From contig JAFKIL010000004.1 in NCBI GenBank assembly GCA_017306415.1, positions 1-64,000 on the forward strand: a DNA stretch of 64,000 nucleotides, written 5' to 3'. Positions 44,301-52,671 of this stretch are shown here, piece by piece. Within the stretch, counting starts at the first letter, position 1. Each line of letters opens with the position of its first letter. The position numbers and the translations under genes were made by a program. Under the pieces are notes generated by a model that was not told the origin of the DNA, searched no databases, and saw only the letters and a list, made by a program, of their open reading frames with translations. The DNA is from Microbacterium sp. (lineage in GTDB: Bacteria > Actinomycetota > Actinomycetes > Actinomycetales > Microbacteriaceae).

Positions 44301-44894
44301 ATGCATCCCGCGGTCGCCGCGGCGGTCTCGGAGCTGTCGTACGCGGGCGAGCTCGCCTCGCACCCCAGCACGGCGGAGAGGAGCCTGTCCGGGATCCAGG
44401 CCGGTGTCCACGCCGTCCCGGTCGCGCACCACGGCAACGCGTCGCAGTCGCCCGAGGAGGCCGCACGCGTGGTCGAGATCGTCCGCGACCTGGTCGGCCG
44501 CGACTGGACCGACGTGTCGGGGGAGCACGTCGCCCCGCCCCGCCCCCTCGAACCGCGCGACATCATCGTCGTCACGCCCTACAACGCGCAGCAGGTGATG
44601 GTCGAGGAGGCTCTGGCCTCCGCCGGCTTCGGCGACGTCCCCGTCGGGACGGTCGACCGCTTCCAGGGCCAGGAGGCGGCCGTCTCGATCGTGTCGCTCG
44701 CGGCGTCTTCGGGCCGCGACGCCCCTCGTGGGCTGGAGTTCCTGCTCCTGCAGAACCGGCTGAACGTCGCCGTCTCGCGCGCGAAGTACGCCGCCTACGT
44801 GGTCTACGCGCCCGGCGTGCTCGACGACTTGCCGCGCACCCCCGACGGCGTCGCGCGGCTGAGCGCGTTCGCGCGTCTGGTGGGAGCCGCATGA
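41304..44894 (+). CDS. TM0106-type RecB-like nuclease fused to SF1 helicase
   Basis: A 1196-residue DNA-processing protein. The N-terminal RecB/Cas4-like nuclease has Cys23 and Cys230, Cys233, Cys236 (CGRCATC), the set that binds an iron-sulfur cluster, plus the QDSKLARH motif. A DEDD/RNase H-like domain follows (IFFDFEGDPLYTEG, HYAPYEPNHLLAMA). The C-terminal UPF1/Dna2-like helicase has Walker A GPPGTGKT (Lys824), VIDEAGQFSL, LGDPQQLPQ, DRFQGQEA and LNVAVSRAK. Such proteins probably act in DNA repair or defence; no function is proven. ATG at 41304 has GGGAAGGGG upstream. Confidence 0.92.
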   Translation: MRYIPDEGRIVWSASDLKAAAECEFAWLRAIDAKLGRVAPVDDPADATLERAGRLGTEHEQRVLESYRDVFGPAVAEIPETSSADAGGLAAAVEATRVALADAAMRVVYQAAFATPDFVGFADFLVRDDAGRWIVQDSKLARHARVTALMQLAAYADQLDRLGVPRSSRVELLLGDGTTSTHESADLMPVFRLRRERLRALVADRHVEAGAEHPAIAWGDPRGELGVVACGRCATCDLEVVASRDLLLVAGMRPVQRERLRAAGIASIDALATATAPPARMSADTFAMLRTQARLQLASPAGVPVPAVVPAAPVPVGAPVTATALADAATVAAPAAAPAVPTYEVVLPTALGALPRPDHGDIFFDFEGDPLYTEGPAREWGIDYLFGWVDDREQYSALWAHSFAEERVALETFLDLVALRRSQHPGMHIYHYAPYEPNHLLAMAARHGVRESDVDRLLRDGVFVDLYPIVRRALRVGSRSYSIKKLEPLYMGDEVRTSDVQKGDESIVRYVEARGLVADGREAEARDVFADLADYNRYDCVSTRRLRDWLVDRAREAGLRPSVDVEPGEAGYAPSPRAESLERLAAARAAAAGTPDDADAEALRLGAAAIDYYPREAKTFWATHFLRLREPVSVWEDARDVVVVDADRSEVVEDWHPGPRAVRRIVRLRGDLAPGTRLSEGARPFVLYELPAPFAAQPMPRWIHVARSIEILEVLDDGAVIAETAVDGETWSELPVAITPAAPPAAGNQQTAIDEWADAVVAAAPGFPADPATDVLRRVPPRTLSGGALAHGGVDVDDVSAIVASVRDLDGSYLAVQGPPGTGKTYVGSHVIERLVREQRYKVGVVAQSHAVVEHMLDQVVSAGVPAARVGKALKSGAEGEVSFTVFPKNGIGAFVEEHADEGFVVGGTAWDFSHAGRIPRRSLDLLVIDEAGQFSLASTIAVSAAAQRLLLLGDPQQLPQVSQGTHPEPVDGSALGWVMDGAAVIPRGLGYFLARSWRMHPAVAAAVSELSYAGELASHPSTAERSLSGIQAGVHAVPVAHHGNASQSPEEAARVVEIVRDLVGRDWTDVSGEHVAPPRPLEPRDIIVVTPYNAQQVMVEEALASAGFGDVPVGTVDRFQGQEAAVSIVSLAASSGRDAPRGLEFLLLQNRLNVAVSRAKYAAYVVYAPGVLDDLPRTPDGVARLSAFARLVGAA

Positions 44895-44972
44895 ATGCCG
44901 CGGCGCTGCCGCGGGCCGGATGCGGCGCTCCGGCGGCTATCGTCGAGGAACCGAGCCCTGAGGAGGACGGCT

Positions 44973-45275
44973 ATGGCCGATGACTTGCCCCGCCAGTTCG
45001 AGATCGATCTCCCGCCGGAGGTGGTCCCGGGGAACTACGCCGACTTCGCCAACGTCTGGCACACGCCGACGGTCTTCGTCATGGACTTCGTGACGCTGGC
45101 GCAGCCGCCCCGGGAGGACACCAACCCGGAGACGGGGGAGCGCGTCGCTGTCGTTCCCGCACGCGTCGTCAGCCGCATCCGGATCCCCCCGGAGCAGGTG
45201 TTCGAGCTCGCCAAGGCGCTCACCCAGCAGCTGGAGTTCTGGGAGCAGGAGACCGGGCGCCGCGCGCCTGACTGA
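44973..45275 (+). CDS. DUF3467 family protein
   Basis: A 100-residue protein with the DUF3467 core: YADFANVWHTPTVFVMDFVTL, a short variable acidic loop, then ARVVSRIRIPPEQVFELAKAL. The family is widespread and uncharacterised; some members lie near proteasome or phage genes. The ATG at 44973 has AGGAGGACGG upstream. It begins 78 bases after the nuclease-helicase stop and may be co-transcribed. Confidence 0.92.
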   Translation: MADDLPRQFEIDLPPEVVPGNYADFANVWHTPTVFVMDFVTLAQPPREDTNPETGERVAVVPARVVSRIRIPPEQVFELAKALTQQLEFWEQETGRRAPD

Positions 45276-45317
45276 GCCCGCGCCGACGCCCTCGCCGTGC
45301 CCGGTGCCCGCCGTCGA

Positions 45318-45950
45318 TCAGACCGTGCCGTAGAGCCGGTCTCCGGCGTCGCCGAGTCCGGGGACGATGTATCCGCGGTCGTTGAGCTGCTGGTCCAGGG
45401 CCCCGAGCACGAGGGTGACGTCGCGGTCGCCGACCTGCCGCTCGATCGCCGCGACCCCCTCAGGCGCGCCGAGGAGGCAGATGGCGGTGACGTCCTGCGC
45501 CCCCCGCCGGAACAGGAAGTCGATCGCCGCGCCCAGCGATCCGCCCGTGGCGAGCATGGGATCGAGCACGAAGCACTGCCGGTCGCTCAGATCGTCGGGC
45601 AGTCGCTCGGCGTAGGTGGTGGGCTGCAGCGTCTCCTCGTTGCGGACCATCCCGAGGAAGCCGACCTCGGCCGTGGGCAGCAGCTTCACCATGCCCTCCA
45701 GCATCCCGAGACCGGCGCGGAGGATCGGGACGACCAGGGGGCGGGGGTCGTCGATGCGGACGCCGACCGTCGAGGTCACCGGGGTCTCGATCTCGACCTG
45801 CGCCACCCGCACGTTGCGCGTCGCCTCGTACGCGAGGAGCGTCACGAGCTCCTCCGTCAGCTGGCGGAACACCGGGGACGGCGTGCGCCGGTCGCGCAGG
45901 ACCGTGAGCTTGTGGGTGATCAGGGGATGGTCGGCGACGTGCACACGCAT
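45318..45950 (-). CDS. upp: Uracil phosphoribosyltransferase
   Basis: A 210-residue salvage enzyme forming UMP from uracil and PRPP. It shows [16 protein letters not shown], the PRPP loop DPMLATGGS and the C-terminal uracil-binding [12 protein letters not shown]. Length is standard. TAACCT (complement of 45957-45962) lies six bases before the ATG. It is divergent from tadA across 37 bases. Confidence 0.97.
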   Translation of the reverse strand: MRVHVADHPLITHKLTVLRDRRTPSPVFRQLTEELVTLLAYEATRNVRVAQVEIETPVTSTVGVRIDDPRPLVVPILRAGLGMLEGMVKLLPTAEVGFLGMVRNEETLQPTTYAERLPDDLSDRQCFVLDPMLATGGSLGAAIDFLFRRGAQDVTAICLLGAPEGVAAIERQVGDRDVTLVLGALDQQLNDRGYIVPGLGDAGDRLYGTV

Positions 45951-45956
45951 ACGCTC

Positions 45957-45981
45957 AGGTTAGGGCACCGGCCCGTAGTCT
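45957..45981. promoter_or_regulatory. Divergent start-proximal promoters of upp and tadA
   Basis: Minus-strand TAACCT (45957-45962) and plus-strand TAGTCT (45976-45981) are each six bases from their start codons (45950 and 45988), so both messages should be leaderless and the two polymerases compete for the same 37 bases. Confidence 0.5.
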
Positions 45982-45987
45982 CGAGAG

Positions 45988-46455
45988 GTGGCCCCTCTTC
46001 CCGTCGCAGTGCACGATCTCGCCGCGATGGACGTCGCGCTCGCGCAGGCCGCCCTCGCCCTTCCGGATGACGTCCCCGTCGGCGCGGCGGTGACGGATGC
46101 CTCGGGCCGGGTCATCGCCGTCGCGCACAACGATCGCGAGCGCACGGGCGACCCCACGGCCCACGCCGAGGTCATCGCCCTCCGGGCGGCCGCGGCCGCG
46201 CACGGCGCGTGGAACCTCGAGGGGTGCACGCTGGTCGTGACCCTGGAGCCGTGTGCGATGTGCGCCGGGGCGCTGCTCCAGGCGCGGGTCTCGCGGCTCG
46301 TCTTCGGCGCGTGGGACGAGAAGGCCGGAGCGGCGGGGTCGGTGTACGACCTCGTCCGCGACCGCCGCCTGCCCGTCAGGGCGGAGGTCGTCGGCGGCGT
46401 GCGCGAGGCCGAGGCATCCCGGCTCCTGCGCGACTTCTTCGACGCGCGACGCTGA
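45988..46455 (+). CDS. tadA: tRNA-specific adenosine deaminase
   Basis: A 155-residue zinc deaminase that makes inosine at the tRNA-Arg wobble position. Zinc and catalytic residues: His59 and Glu61 in THAEV context (AHAEVIAL), Cys89 and Cys92 in EPCAMCAGA. The C-terminal helix ends LLRDFFDARR, as expected for TadA. Start is GTG at 45988, with TAGTCT six bases upstream. Confidence 0.95.
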   Translation: MAPLPVAVHDLAAMDVALAQAALALPDDVPVGAAVTDASGRVIAVAHNDRERTGDPTAHAEVIALRAAAAAHGAWNLEGCTLVVTLEPCAMCAGALLQARVSRLVFGAWDEKAGAAGSVYDLVRDRRLPVRAEVVGGVREAEASRLLRDFFDARR

Positions 46456-46478
46456 CGCGGCCGCGATGCCGACTCCGG

Positions 46479-47411
46479 TTACCGCGGGAGACCGGGCAGC
46501 ACCTCGGTGCCGAGGTACGCGAGCTGGTCGAGGTCGCGGATGTCGAGGAGCTGGAAGTAGATCCGCGTGGCACCGAGCGCGCGGAGCCGCTCCACCTTCG
46601 CCGCGATCTCGTCCGGTGCGCCGGCGAACACCGCTTCGCTCTCGCGCACGTCGGTGAACGATCGTCCGGTGCGTTCGACGCGCGCCGCGATCTCGGCATC
46701 GTCCGCGCCCGTGAACGTGGGCAGCGCCACGGAGAGCTTGAGCGAGGCGGGGTCGCGGTCGATGTCCTCGCACGCGGCACGGACGCCCGCGAACTTCTCG
46801 GCGACGACGGGCTCGGGGACGAACCCGATGTTGAACTCCGTCGCGAAGCGCGCCGCCACGGCCGGCGTGCGCCGCGGACCGCCGCCGCCGACGATCACCG
46901 GGACGGATGACTGCACCGGCTTGGGGAGCGCGGGGGCGCCGTCGAGCGTGTAGTGCTCACCCGCGAACGAGAACGTCTCGCCGACCGGCGTCCTCCAGAG
47001 CCCCGTGATCACCGCGAGCTGCTCTTCGAGGATCCCGAACCGCTTCGGGGGGAAGGGGATGCCGTACGCCCGGTGCTCCTCCTCGAACCACCCCGTGCCG
47101 AGGCCGAGCTCGATGCGCCCGTCGGACATGGCGTCGACCTGGGCGACCTGGATCGCGAGCACCGCGGGCAGCCGGTGGGTGGCCGACGACACGAGGGTGC
47201 CGAGCCGGATGCGCGTCGTCTCCCGCGCGAGTCCGGCGAGCGTCGTCCACGCGTCCGTCGGCCCCGGAAGCGGGTCGCCCGGGCCCATGCGGAGGTAGTG
47301 GTCCGAGCGGAAGTAGCCGTCGAACCCGAGCCGCTCGGCCGCCTGCGCGAAGACCCGCTGGTCGTCGTAGGAGAAGCCCTGCTGGGGTTCCGTGAAGACG
47401 CAGTACTCCAC
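46479..47411 (-). CDS. LLM-class F420-dependent oxidoreductase
   Basis: A 310-residue luciferase-like TIM barrel: GFDGYFRSDHYLRMG at the start, RIRLGTLVSSATHRLPAVLAI, and GRIELGLGTGWFEEEHRAYG typical of F420-using members. Substrate unknown. Start is GTG at 47411, immediately after the CDF stop (TGA-GTG), so translation is coupled to the transporter gene. Confidence 0.92.
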   Translation of the reverse strand: MEYCVFTEPQQGFSYDDQRVFAQAAERLGFDGYFRSDHYLRMGPGDPLPGPTDAWTTLAGLARETTRIRLGTLVSSATHRLPAVLAIQVAQVDAMSDGRIELGLGTGWFEEEHRAYGIPFPPKRFGILEEQLAVITGLWRTPVGETFSFAGEHYTLDGAPALPKPVQSSVPVIVGGGGPRRTPAVAARFATEFNIGFVPEPVVAEKFAGVRAACEDIDRDPASLKLSVALPTFTGADDAEIAARVERTGRSFTDVRESEAVFAGAPDEIAAKVERLRALGATRIYFQLLDIRDLDQLAYLGTEVLPGLPR

Positions 47412-48377
47412 TCAGTCCTCTGCTTTCAGCACGATGGCGTCCGTCGACGGCCGGGGGTCGTCGCCGGGGCGGTAGATGTCGGGCTCGAGATAGATCACCC
47501 GCGCGATCGGCACGGCGGCACGGATGCGCGCCTCGACGGCGTCGATGTCGGACGCGACCGCGCCGAGCGACCGGTCCGACCGGAAGCCGAGCTTCGCGGC
47601 GACCAGCAGTTCGTCCGGGCCGAGGTACAGCGTCTTCATGTGGATGAGCTTCTCGATCTCGGGCCCGCCCTCGATCGCGTCGACGATGGCCGCGTGGTCG
47701 CGCGGGTTGGCGCCCTCGCCCACGAGGAGGCTCTTCGTCTCCATGCCCAGCGTGATGGCGACGAGGATCAGCAGCGTCCCGATCATGAGTGTGCCGAGGG
47801 CGTCGAACAGCGGGTTGCCGGTGAGCCAGGTGAGACCCACGCCGAGGAAGGCGAACACCAGGCCGGTCAGGGCGGCGATGTCCTCGAGCAGCACGACGGG
47901 GAGCTCGGGCGCCTTCGCGTGCCGGATGAAGGCCAGCCACGACTCGCCCTTCTGCCGCACGGCGTTGCTCTCGCGCATCGCGGTGCGCAGCGAGAAGGAC
48001 TCCAGCGCGATCGCGACGATCAGGACGAGGACCGGGATCCAGACGTTCTCCAGCTCGTGCGGGTGCGTGAGCTTGTCGACGCCTTCGTAGATCGAGAAGA
48101 GTCCGCCGACGGAGAACAGGATGATCGCCACGACGAACGCGTACACATAGCGCTCGCGCCCGTGGCCGAACGGATGGTCGCGGTCCGCCTCGCGTCGCGC
48201 CCTGCGCCCGCCGAGGAGCAGGAGGAGCTGATTTCCGCTGTCGGCGACGGAGTGGATCGCCTCAGCGAGCATCGAGGCGGAGCCGGAGAAGAACCACGCG
48301 ATGAACTTGGCGAGCGCGATCCCCAGGTTCGCCAGCAGTGCCGCGATGATCGCCTTGCCGCCGCCCGATGCACTCAT
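47412..48377 (-). CDS. Cation diffusion facilitator family transporter with ILKxED-type tail
   Basis: A 321-residue transporter of the SLC30A9-like CDF branch: helices near the N-terminus with EAIHSVADSGNQ in helix 2, HPFGHGRERYVYAF, LLEDIAALTGLVFAFLGVG in helix 5, and a C-terminal cytoplasmic domain (IVDAIEGGPEIEKLIHMKTLYLG split across strands). It probably exports a divalent metal. The end is a Pro-rich linker then PSTDAIVLKAED, almost the same as the tail of the alpha/beta hydrolase encoded just upstream. TAGACT (complement of 48385-48390) lies seven bases before the ATG. Confidence 0.92.
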   Translation of the reverse strand: MSASGGGKAIIAALLANLGIALAKFIAWFFSGSASMLAEAIHSVADSGNQLLLLLGGRRARREADRDHPFGHGRERYVYAFVVAIILFSVGGLFSIYEGVDKLTHPHELENVWIPVLVLIVAIALESFSLRTAMRESNAVRQKGESWLAFIRHAKAPELPVVLLEDIAALTGLVFAFLGVGLTWLTGNPLFDALGTLMIGTLLILVAITLGMETKSLLVGEGANPRDHAAIVDAIEGGPEIEKLIHMKTLYLGPDELLVAAKLGFRSDRSLGAVASDIDAVEARIRAAVPIARVIYLEPDIYRPGDDPRPSTDAIVLKAED

Positions 48378-48432
48378 GCGATCGAGTCTAGGGAACGCTG
48401 CGGCCGGGCGACGGCCAGGTGGCCGCCGCTTC

Positions 48433-49560
48433 TCAGTCCTCGGACTTCAGGATGATCGCCTCGGTGGGCGGTGCCGGGTTCTGCGGCCGGCCCACGTAGC
48501 CGATGGTGGCGAGCAGCGCCTGACGGAACTCGGCCGGGCGCTCGAGGTGCGGCGAGTGGCCGACGCCCTCGAGGGCGACCTCGGTGACCTGGCCGCCCGC
48601 GGCCGCGTAGGCGTCGAGCACGTCGCGCGTCTGCGACACCATCGGCTGGGCGGGGGCGACCTCGTCGCCGGGCCACCCCGGGATGATGCCCAGGGCGCCC
48701 AGGTGGTTGAGGTCGTAGAATGAGGCATCCGAGACGATCGCGTCCGCCGTCCCGTGGATCCAGAGGATCGGCGGCTTGGGCTCGATCGCGACGATGCCGG
48801 ACGTGTCGAAGTACTTGGGCACCATCGTGTTGAGGACGCCGATCGTGCCGGCCGCGAAGCCCGGCCAGTTCTCGCTGGCGACCCCGTCGCCCGGGTAGTT
48901 CCCCTCGGCGGTGGACGTCGTCAGCATCGACGCGACCCACACGTCCTCGTGCTCGCTCGTGTACCCGGCGGCGACGTAGCCGGAGCGCAGGACGCTGCGG
49001 GGCGAGGTCGGGGCCTCGTCGGTGGTGTCGCCGTCGGTGAGGCGCTGGACGAAGTCCGGGTTCGCGCCGCCGCCGCCCGCGCCGGCGTCGTCGTCGGTGA
49101 GCCGGGAGCCGTCGCGCCGCGTCCCGCCGAAGCCGTACGGCGAGACGGGCGCCTGGAGGGTGAGGCTGCGCACCGGATGGTCGATCGCGTACTGCATCAC
49201 GACGCCGCCCCCCATCGACCAGCCGACGAGGTGCGGCGCCTCGATCCCGAGCGCCTCCAGCGTGGCGTGCACGTCGTCGCTGAAGTCCCTGACGCCGCGG
49301 GTCGCATCGATCGGAGCATGCTCGGTCCCGCCGAATCCGCGGAGGTCGACGGCGATCACCCGCAGATCGCTCGGCAGATCCTGCATGATCTCCTGCCAGA
49401 ACAGGGACGACGACACGTTGCCGTGCACGAGGACGACCGTGCGCTCCGGGGGCGTGGCGGCGTCGTCGCCGGACCGCTCCAGGATGTTCACGAGGAGACG
49501 CGGCGTCTCGATGACGCGGGCCGTGATGCCGTCGAAGAGGGTGTCGTCCGCAGGGGTCAT
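48433..49560 (-). CDS. Alpha/beta hydrolase with ILKxED-type tail
   Basis: A 375-residue hydrolase: VVLVHGNVSSSLFWQEIM, nucleophile Ser in VGWSMGGGVVMQYA, an acid in ILWIHGTADAIVSDAS and His in EGVGHSPHLE. A long insert (residues about 150-240) covers the active site. After the domain, the sequence NPAPP leads into PTEAIILKSED at the C-terminus, matching the tail of the neighbouring CDF transporter. The start at 49560 (MTPADDTLFDG) has AAGGACC upstream; the longer open frame is Arg-rich and unlikely. The substrate is unknown. Confidence 0.9.
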   Translation of the reverse strand: MTPADDTLFDGITARVIETPRLLVNILERSGDDAATPPERTVVLVHGNVSSSLFWQEIMQDLPSDLRVIAVDLRGFGGTEHAPIDATRGVRDFSDDVHATLEALGIEAPHLVGWSMGGGVVMQYAIDHPVRSLTLQAPVSPYGFGGTRRDGSRLTDDDAGAGGGGANPDFVQRLTDGDTTDEAPTSPRSVLRSGYVAAGYTSEHEDVWVASMLTTSTAEGNYPGDGVASENWPGFAAGTIGVLNTMVPKYFDTSGIVAIEPKPPILWIHGTADAIVSDASFYDLNHLGALGIIPGWPGDEVAPAQPMVSQTRDVLDAYAAAGGQVTEVALEGVGHSPHLERPAEFRQALLATIGYVGRPQNPAPPTEAIILKSED

Positions 49561-49649
49561 GGTGGTCCTTCGCGCGTGCTCGAAGGCCCGGGCGCCCTCG
49601 ACCCGTCGAGCATAACGCGCGCCGGGCGGCCGTTCGTAGGATGGGGAGC

Positions 49650-50492
49650 ATGTCCTCCTCCGCATCCCCGCTTCCCCCCGTCGCGATCCTCGGCGCAGGC
49701 TCGATGGGGGGCGCCATCCTGCAGGGGCTCGTCGCGTCGGGGCTGGCCGGAGGCGGGGTCGCCGTCACGAACCGCACCGTCGCGAAGGCCGCCCCGCTGG
49801 CCGAGCTGGACGGCGTGACCAGCGTCGCCCTCGAGGACGTGCCGACCGGCAACCGGGATGCCGCGGCCGCCGCCGACATCGTCCTGATCGGCGTCAAGCC
49901 GGCCATGGTGCCGGACCTCCTGCGCGAGATCGCGCCCGCGCTCCGACCCGGAACGATCGTGGTGAGTCTCGCCGCGGGGGTGACGATCGCCACGTTCCAG
50001 AGCATCCTCGGCGCCGGCATCCCGGTCCTCCGCTCGATGCCGAACACGCCGGCCGTGGTCGGGAAGGCGGTGACGGGTCTCGCGGCGGGCGCCACCGCCG
50101 GCGCGGACGACGTCGACCTCGTGCGCCGTCTGTTCGAGACCGTCGGCGTCGTGGTCGAGGTCGCGGAGGACCGCATCGACGCGCTCTCGACGATCTCCGG
50201 CTCCGGCCCGGCCTATGTCTTCCTCCTCGTCGAGGAGCTCACCAAGGCCGCGATCGGCAAGGGGTTCGCCGGGCCCGAGGCGCGGATCATGGCCGAGCAG
50301 ACGTTCATCGGCGCGGCGGCGCTCCTCGACGCGACGCGTGAGGACCCCGCCGAGCTCCGCCGCCGGGTCACGAGCCCCAAGGGCACGACCGAGCGCGCGA
50401 TCGCGGTGCTGCAGGCGGCGCACCTGGATGAGGTGTTCGCCGAGGCCACCGACGCGGCCCTCGCCCGCGCCCGCGAGCTCGCTGCCGGCTGA
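49650..50492 (+). CDS. proC: Pyrroline-5-carboxylate reductase
   Basis: A 280-residue enzyme for the last step of proline synthesis. The Rossmann start VAILGAGSMGGAIL and the C-terminal signature DRIDALSTISGSGPAYVFLL followed by LRRRVTSPKGTTERAI are diagnostic. The ATG at 49650 is preferred: TAGGAT (49637-49642) lies seven bases upstream, and the ATG at 49641 overlaps that hexamer. Confidence 0.96.
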   Translation: MSSSASPLPPVAILGAGSMGGAILQGLVASGLAGGGVAVTNRTVAKAAPLAELDGVTSVALEDVPTGNRDAAAAADIVLIGVKPAMVPDLLREIAPALRPGTIVVSLAAGVTIATFQSILGAGIPVLRSMPNTPAVVGKAVTGLAAGATAGADDVDLVRRLFETVGVVVEVAEDRIDALSTISGSGPAYVFLLVEELTKAAIGKGFAGPEARIMAEQTFIGAAALLDATREDPAELRRRVTSPKGTTERAIAVLQAAHLDEVFAEATDAALARARELAAG

Positions 50493-50509
50493 GCCCTCGT
50501 CGCCGGCGG

Positions 50510-51181
50510 CTATCGGTCGAGCGAGGCGAACCGCTCGATGTCGGAGTTGGTGCCGGACACGATGATCAGGTCGTGGTTGGTCACGATCGTGTCGGCCTCT
50601 GCGTAGCGGAACGGCTTGCCCGGGCTCTTCACGCCCACGACCGTGACGTTGTACTTCGTGCGAACACCGGACTCGTTGAGGCCGACCCCGCGGATGAACT
50701 TCGGCGGGTAGAGCTTGGCGAGGGCGAAGTCGTCGTCGAAGCGGATGAAGTCGAGCATCCGCCCGCTCACCAGATGGGCCACGCGCTCGCCGGCCTCCGC
50801 CTCGGGGTAGATCACGTGGTTCGCCCCCACCCGCGACAGGATCTTGCCGTGCGACTGCGACACCGCCTTCGCCCAGATCTGCGGCACCTTGAGGTCGACG
50901 AGGTTCGCGGTGATCAGGACGGATGCCTCGATCGACGAACCCACTGCGACCACGGCGACCTGGAAGTCCTGCGCGCCGATCTGCTTGAGCGCCTCGATGT
51001 TGCGCGCATCCGACTGGACCGTGTGGGTGACGCGCTCCGACCACTTCTGCACCAGGTCGAGGCTCTCGTCGATCGCCAGGACCTCGCGGTCCAGGCGGTC
51101 GAGCTCACCCGCGCAGGCGGCTCCGAACCGCCCGAGGCCGACGACGAGGACGGGTGCATCGCTGCGGATCTGCTCAACCAA
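50510..51181 (-). CDS. Potassium uptake regulatory subunit (KtrA/TrkA RCK protein)
   Basis: A 223-residue cytoplasmic gating subunit: an NAD/ATP-binding RCK fold (VLVVGLGRFGAACAGEL, then LAIDESLDLV) and a C-terminal TrkA-C domain (LAKLYPPKFIRGVGLNES, DLIIVSGTNSDIERF). It controls the KtrB-type pore encoded upstream, with which it overlaps by eight bases. Confidence 0.94.
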   Translation of the reverse strand: MVEQIRSDAPVLVVGLGRFGAACAGELDRLDREVLAIDESLDLVQKWSERVTHTVQSDARNIEALKQIGAQDFQVAVVAVGSSIEASVLITANLVDLKVPQIWAKAVSQSHGKILSRVGANHVIYPEAEAGERVAHLVSGRMLDFIRFDDDFALAKLYPPKFIRGVGLNESGVRTKYNVTVVGVKSPGKPFRYAEADTIVTNHDLIIVSGTNSDIERFASLDR

Positions 51182-52637
51182 CGATGGGCCTTTCCACGGG
51201 CAGCGAGTAGAGCTGCGAACGGGACGACGCGGCCACGGCCGCGGCGAGAGTCACTGTACCAACGCGGCCCATGAACATGGTGAGGGCCATCACGTACTTG
51301 GCAGGGTCCGGCAGCTGCTCGGTGAGACCGGTCGACAGGCCTGTCGTCGCGAATCCGGAGATGACGTCGAACAGCACATCGCCGAGAGGCGCCTTCGTCA
51401 TCCTGGTGATGATGATCGTCGACAGCGCGACGATCGTCGCACCCCATGCGACGACCGAGAGTGCGACCCGTTGCACGTCGCTCGGGATGCGACGGCCGAA
51501 GGCCTGGACGGAGGGACGCCCCTTCGCCTCGGACCACACCGCCAGTGCGAGCACGGCGAGGGTGGTGACCTTGATCCCGCCCGCCGTGGACGCCGACCCG
51601 CCTCCGACGAACATCAGCATCGATCCGACGACGAGCGACGACTCGTGCAGACTGCCCACGTCGACGACGGAGAATCCGCCGGAACGGGTCATCGCCGAGA
51701 GGAAGAACGATTGGAACACGGTGTCCCACGCATCGCGGTCGCCGAAGGTCTTCGGATTGTCGAACTCGAGCAGCAGGAAGACGGCCGCGCCGGCGAAGAA
51801 GAGGAGCACCGTGGTGATGATGGTCAACTTGGCGTGCAGCGACCAGTGCCGCACGTGCCAGCGGTGCCGGGCGAGCGTGTAGATCACGGGGAAGCCGATG
51901 GAGCCGAGGAAGACGCCCGCCATCATCACCGTGAGGAAGAAGTAGTCGTGCTGGAAGGCGTCGAGGCCGCCGGCGGTCGGCGTGAATCCGGTGTTGGTGA
52001 AGGCCATCGCGGCGTAGTACGGCGCCTCCCACAGGGCGGCGAGGGGATCGACGCCGCCGACGAGGAGGGACGGGTAGAGCATGATCGCGAGCGCGGCCTC
52101 GATGATGAGGGTGGAGAGGGCGACCGTCGCGAGCAGCGAGCCGATCTCGCCGAGCATGACCGTCTGTCCTTCGTTCACGGGCCCTCCGTGGACGCGCAGG
52201 GGGTTGGTGTCACCGGCCGCGATCAGCTTCGCGCGCAGGCCGAGCCGCTTGGAGATGATCAGGCCGAGGATGGATGCGAGCGTCAGGACGCCCAGGGCGC
52301 CGACGTTGACGCCGACGTAGATGATGACCTGTCCGAGGGGCGACCAGTGCGTCCCCATGTCGACGGTCGACAGGCCGGTGACGCAGATCGTGGACACCGC
52401 CGTGAACAGGGCATCGGCGAACGGGGTGGAGCGACCCGATGCCGCGGCGGCGGGGAGCGAGAGCAGCGTCGTGAACAGCAGGATCAGCACGAGGAAGACG
52501 AGCAGTGCGAACCGTGCGGGCGAGGCGGTGGTCAGCTTGCGCGCGCCGTCCCGGATCCGATCGAACGCATCGCGGATCCGGCGCCCGGCCGGGGCGTTGA
52601 TCCTGCCATCGGTCGCGCGTGCAGCCACCCGTGTCAT
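51174..52637 (-). CDS. Potassium transporter pore subunit (KtrB/TrkH family)
   Basis: A 487-residue membrane protein with four pore repeats recognisable by their selectivity loops: TAVSTICVTGLSTVDMG, AFTNTGFTPTAGGL, SAMTRSGGFSVVDVG and SGFATTGLSTGLTE. About eight helices with P-loops match KtrB. Together with the downstream RCK protein it forms a sodium- or proton-coupled potassium uptake system. It is divergent from the ArsR-type gene across 34 bases. Confidence 0.95.
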   Translation of the reverse strand: MTRVAARATDGRINAPAGRRIRDAFDRIRDGARKLTTASPARFALLVFLVLILLFTTLLSLPAAAASGRSTPFADALFTAVSTICVTGLSTVDMGTHWSPLGQVIIYVGVNVGALGVLTLASILGLIISKRLGLRAKLIAAGDTNPLRVHGGPVNEGQTVMLGEIGSLLATVALSTLIIEAALAIMLYPSLLVGGVDPLAALWEAPYYAAMAFTNTGFTPTAGGLDAFQHDYFFLTVMMAGVFLGSIGFPVIYTLARHRWHVRHWSLHAKLTIITTVLLFFAGAAVFLLLEFDNPKTFGDRDAWDTVFQSFFLSAMTRSGGFSVVDVGSLHESSLVVGSMLMFVGGGSASTAGGIKVTTLAVLALAVWSEAKGRPSVQAFGRRIPSDVQRVALSVVAWGATIVALSTIIITRMTKAPLGDVLFDVISGFATTGLSTGLTEQLPDPAKYVMALTMFMGRVGTVTLAAAVAASSRSQLYSLPVERPIVG

Positions 52638-52671
52638 GGTACTCAGCCGAACGCCCGGCTAACCTATCGTC

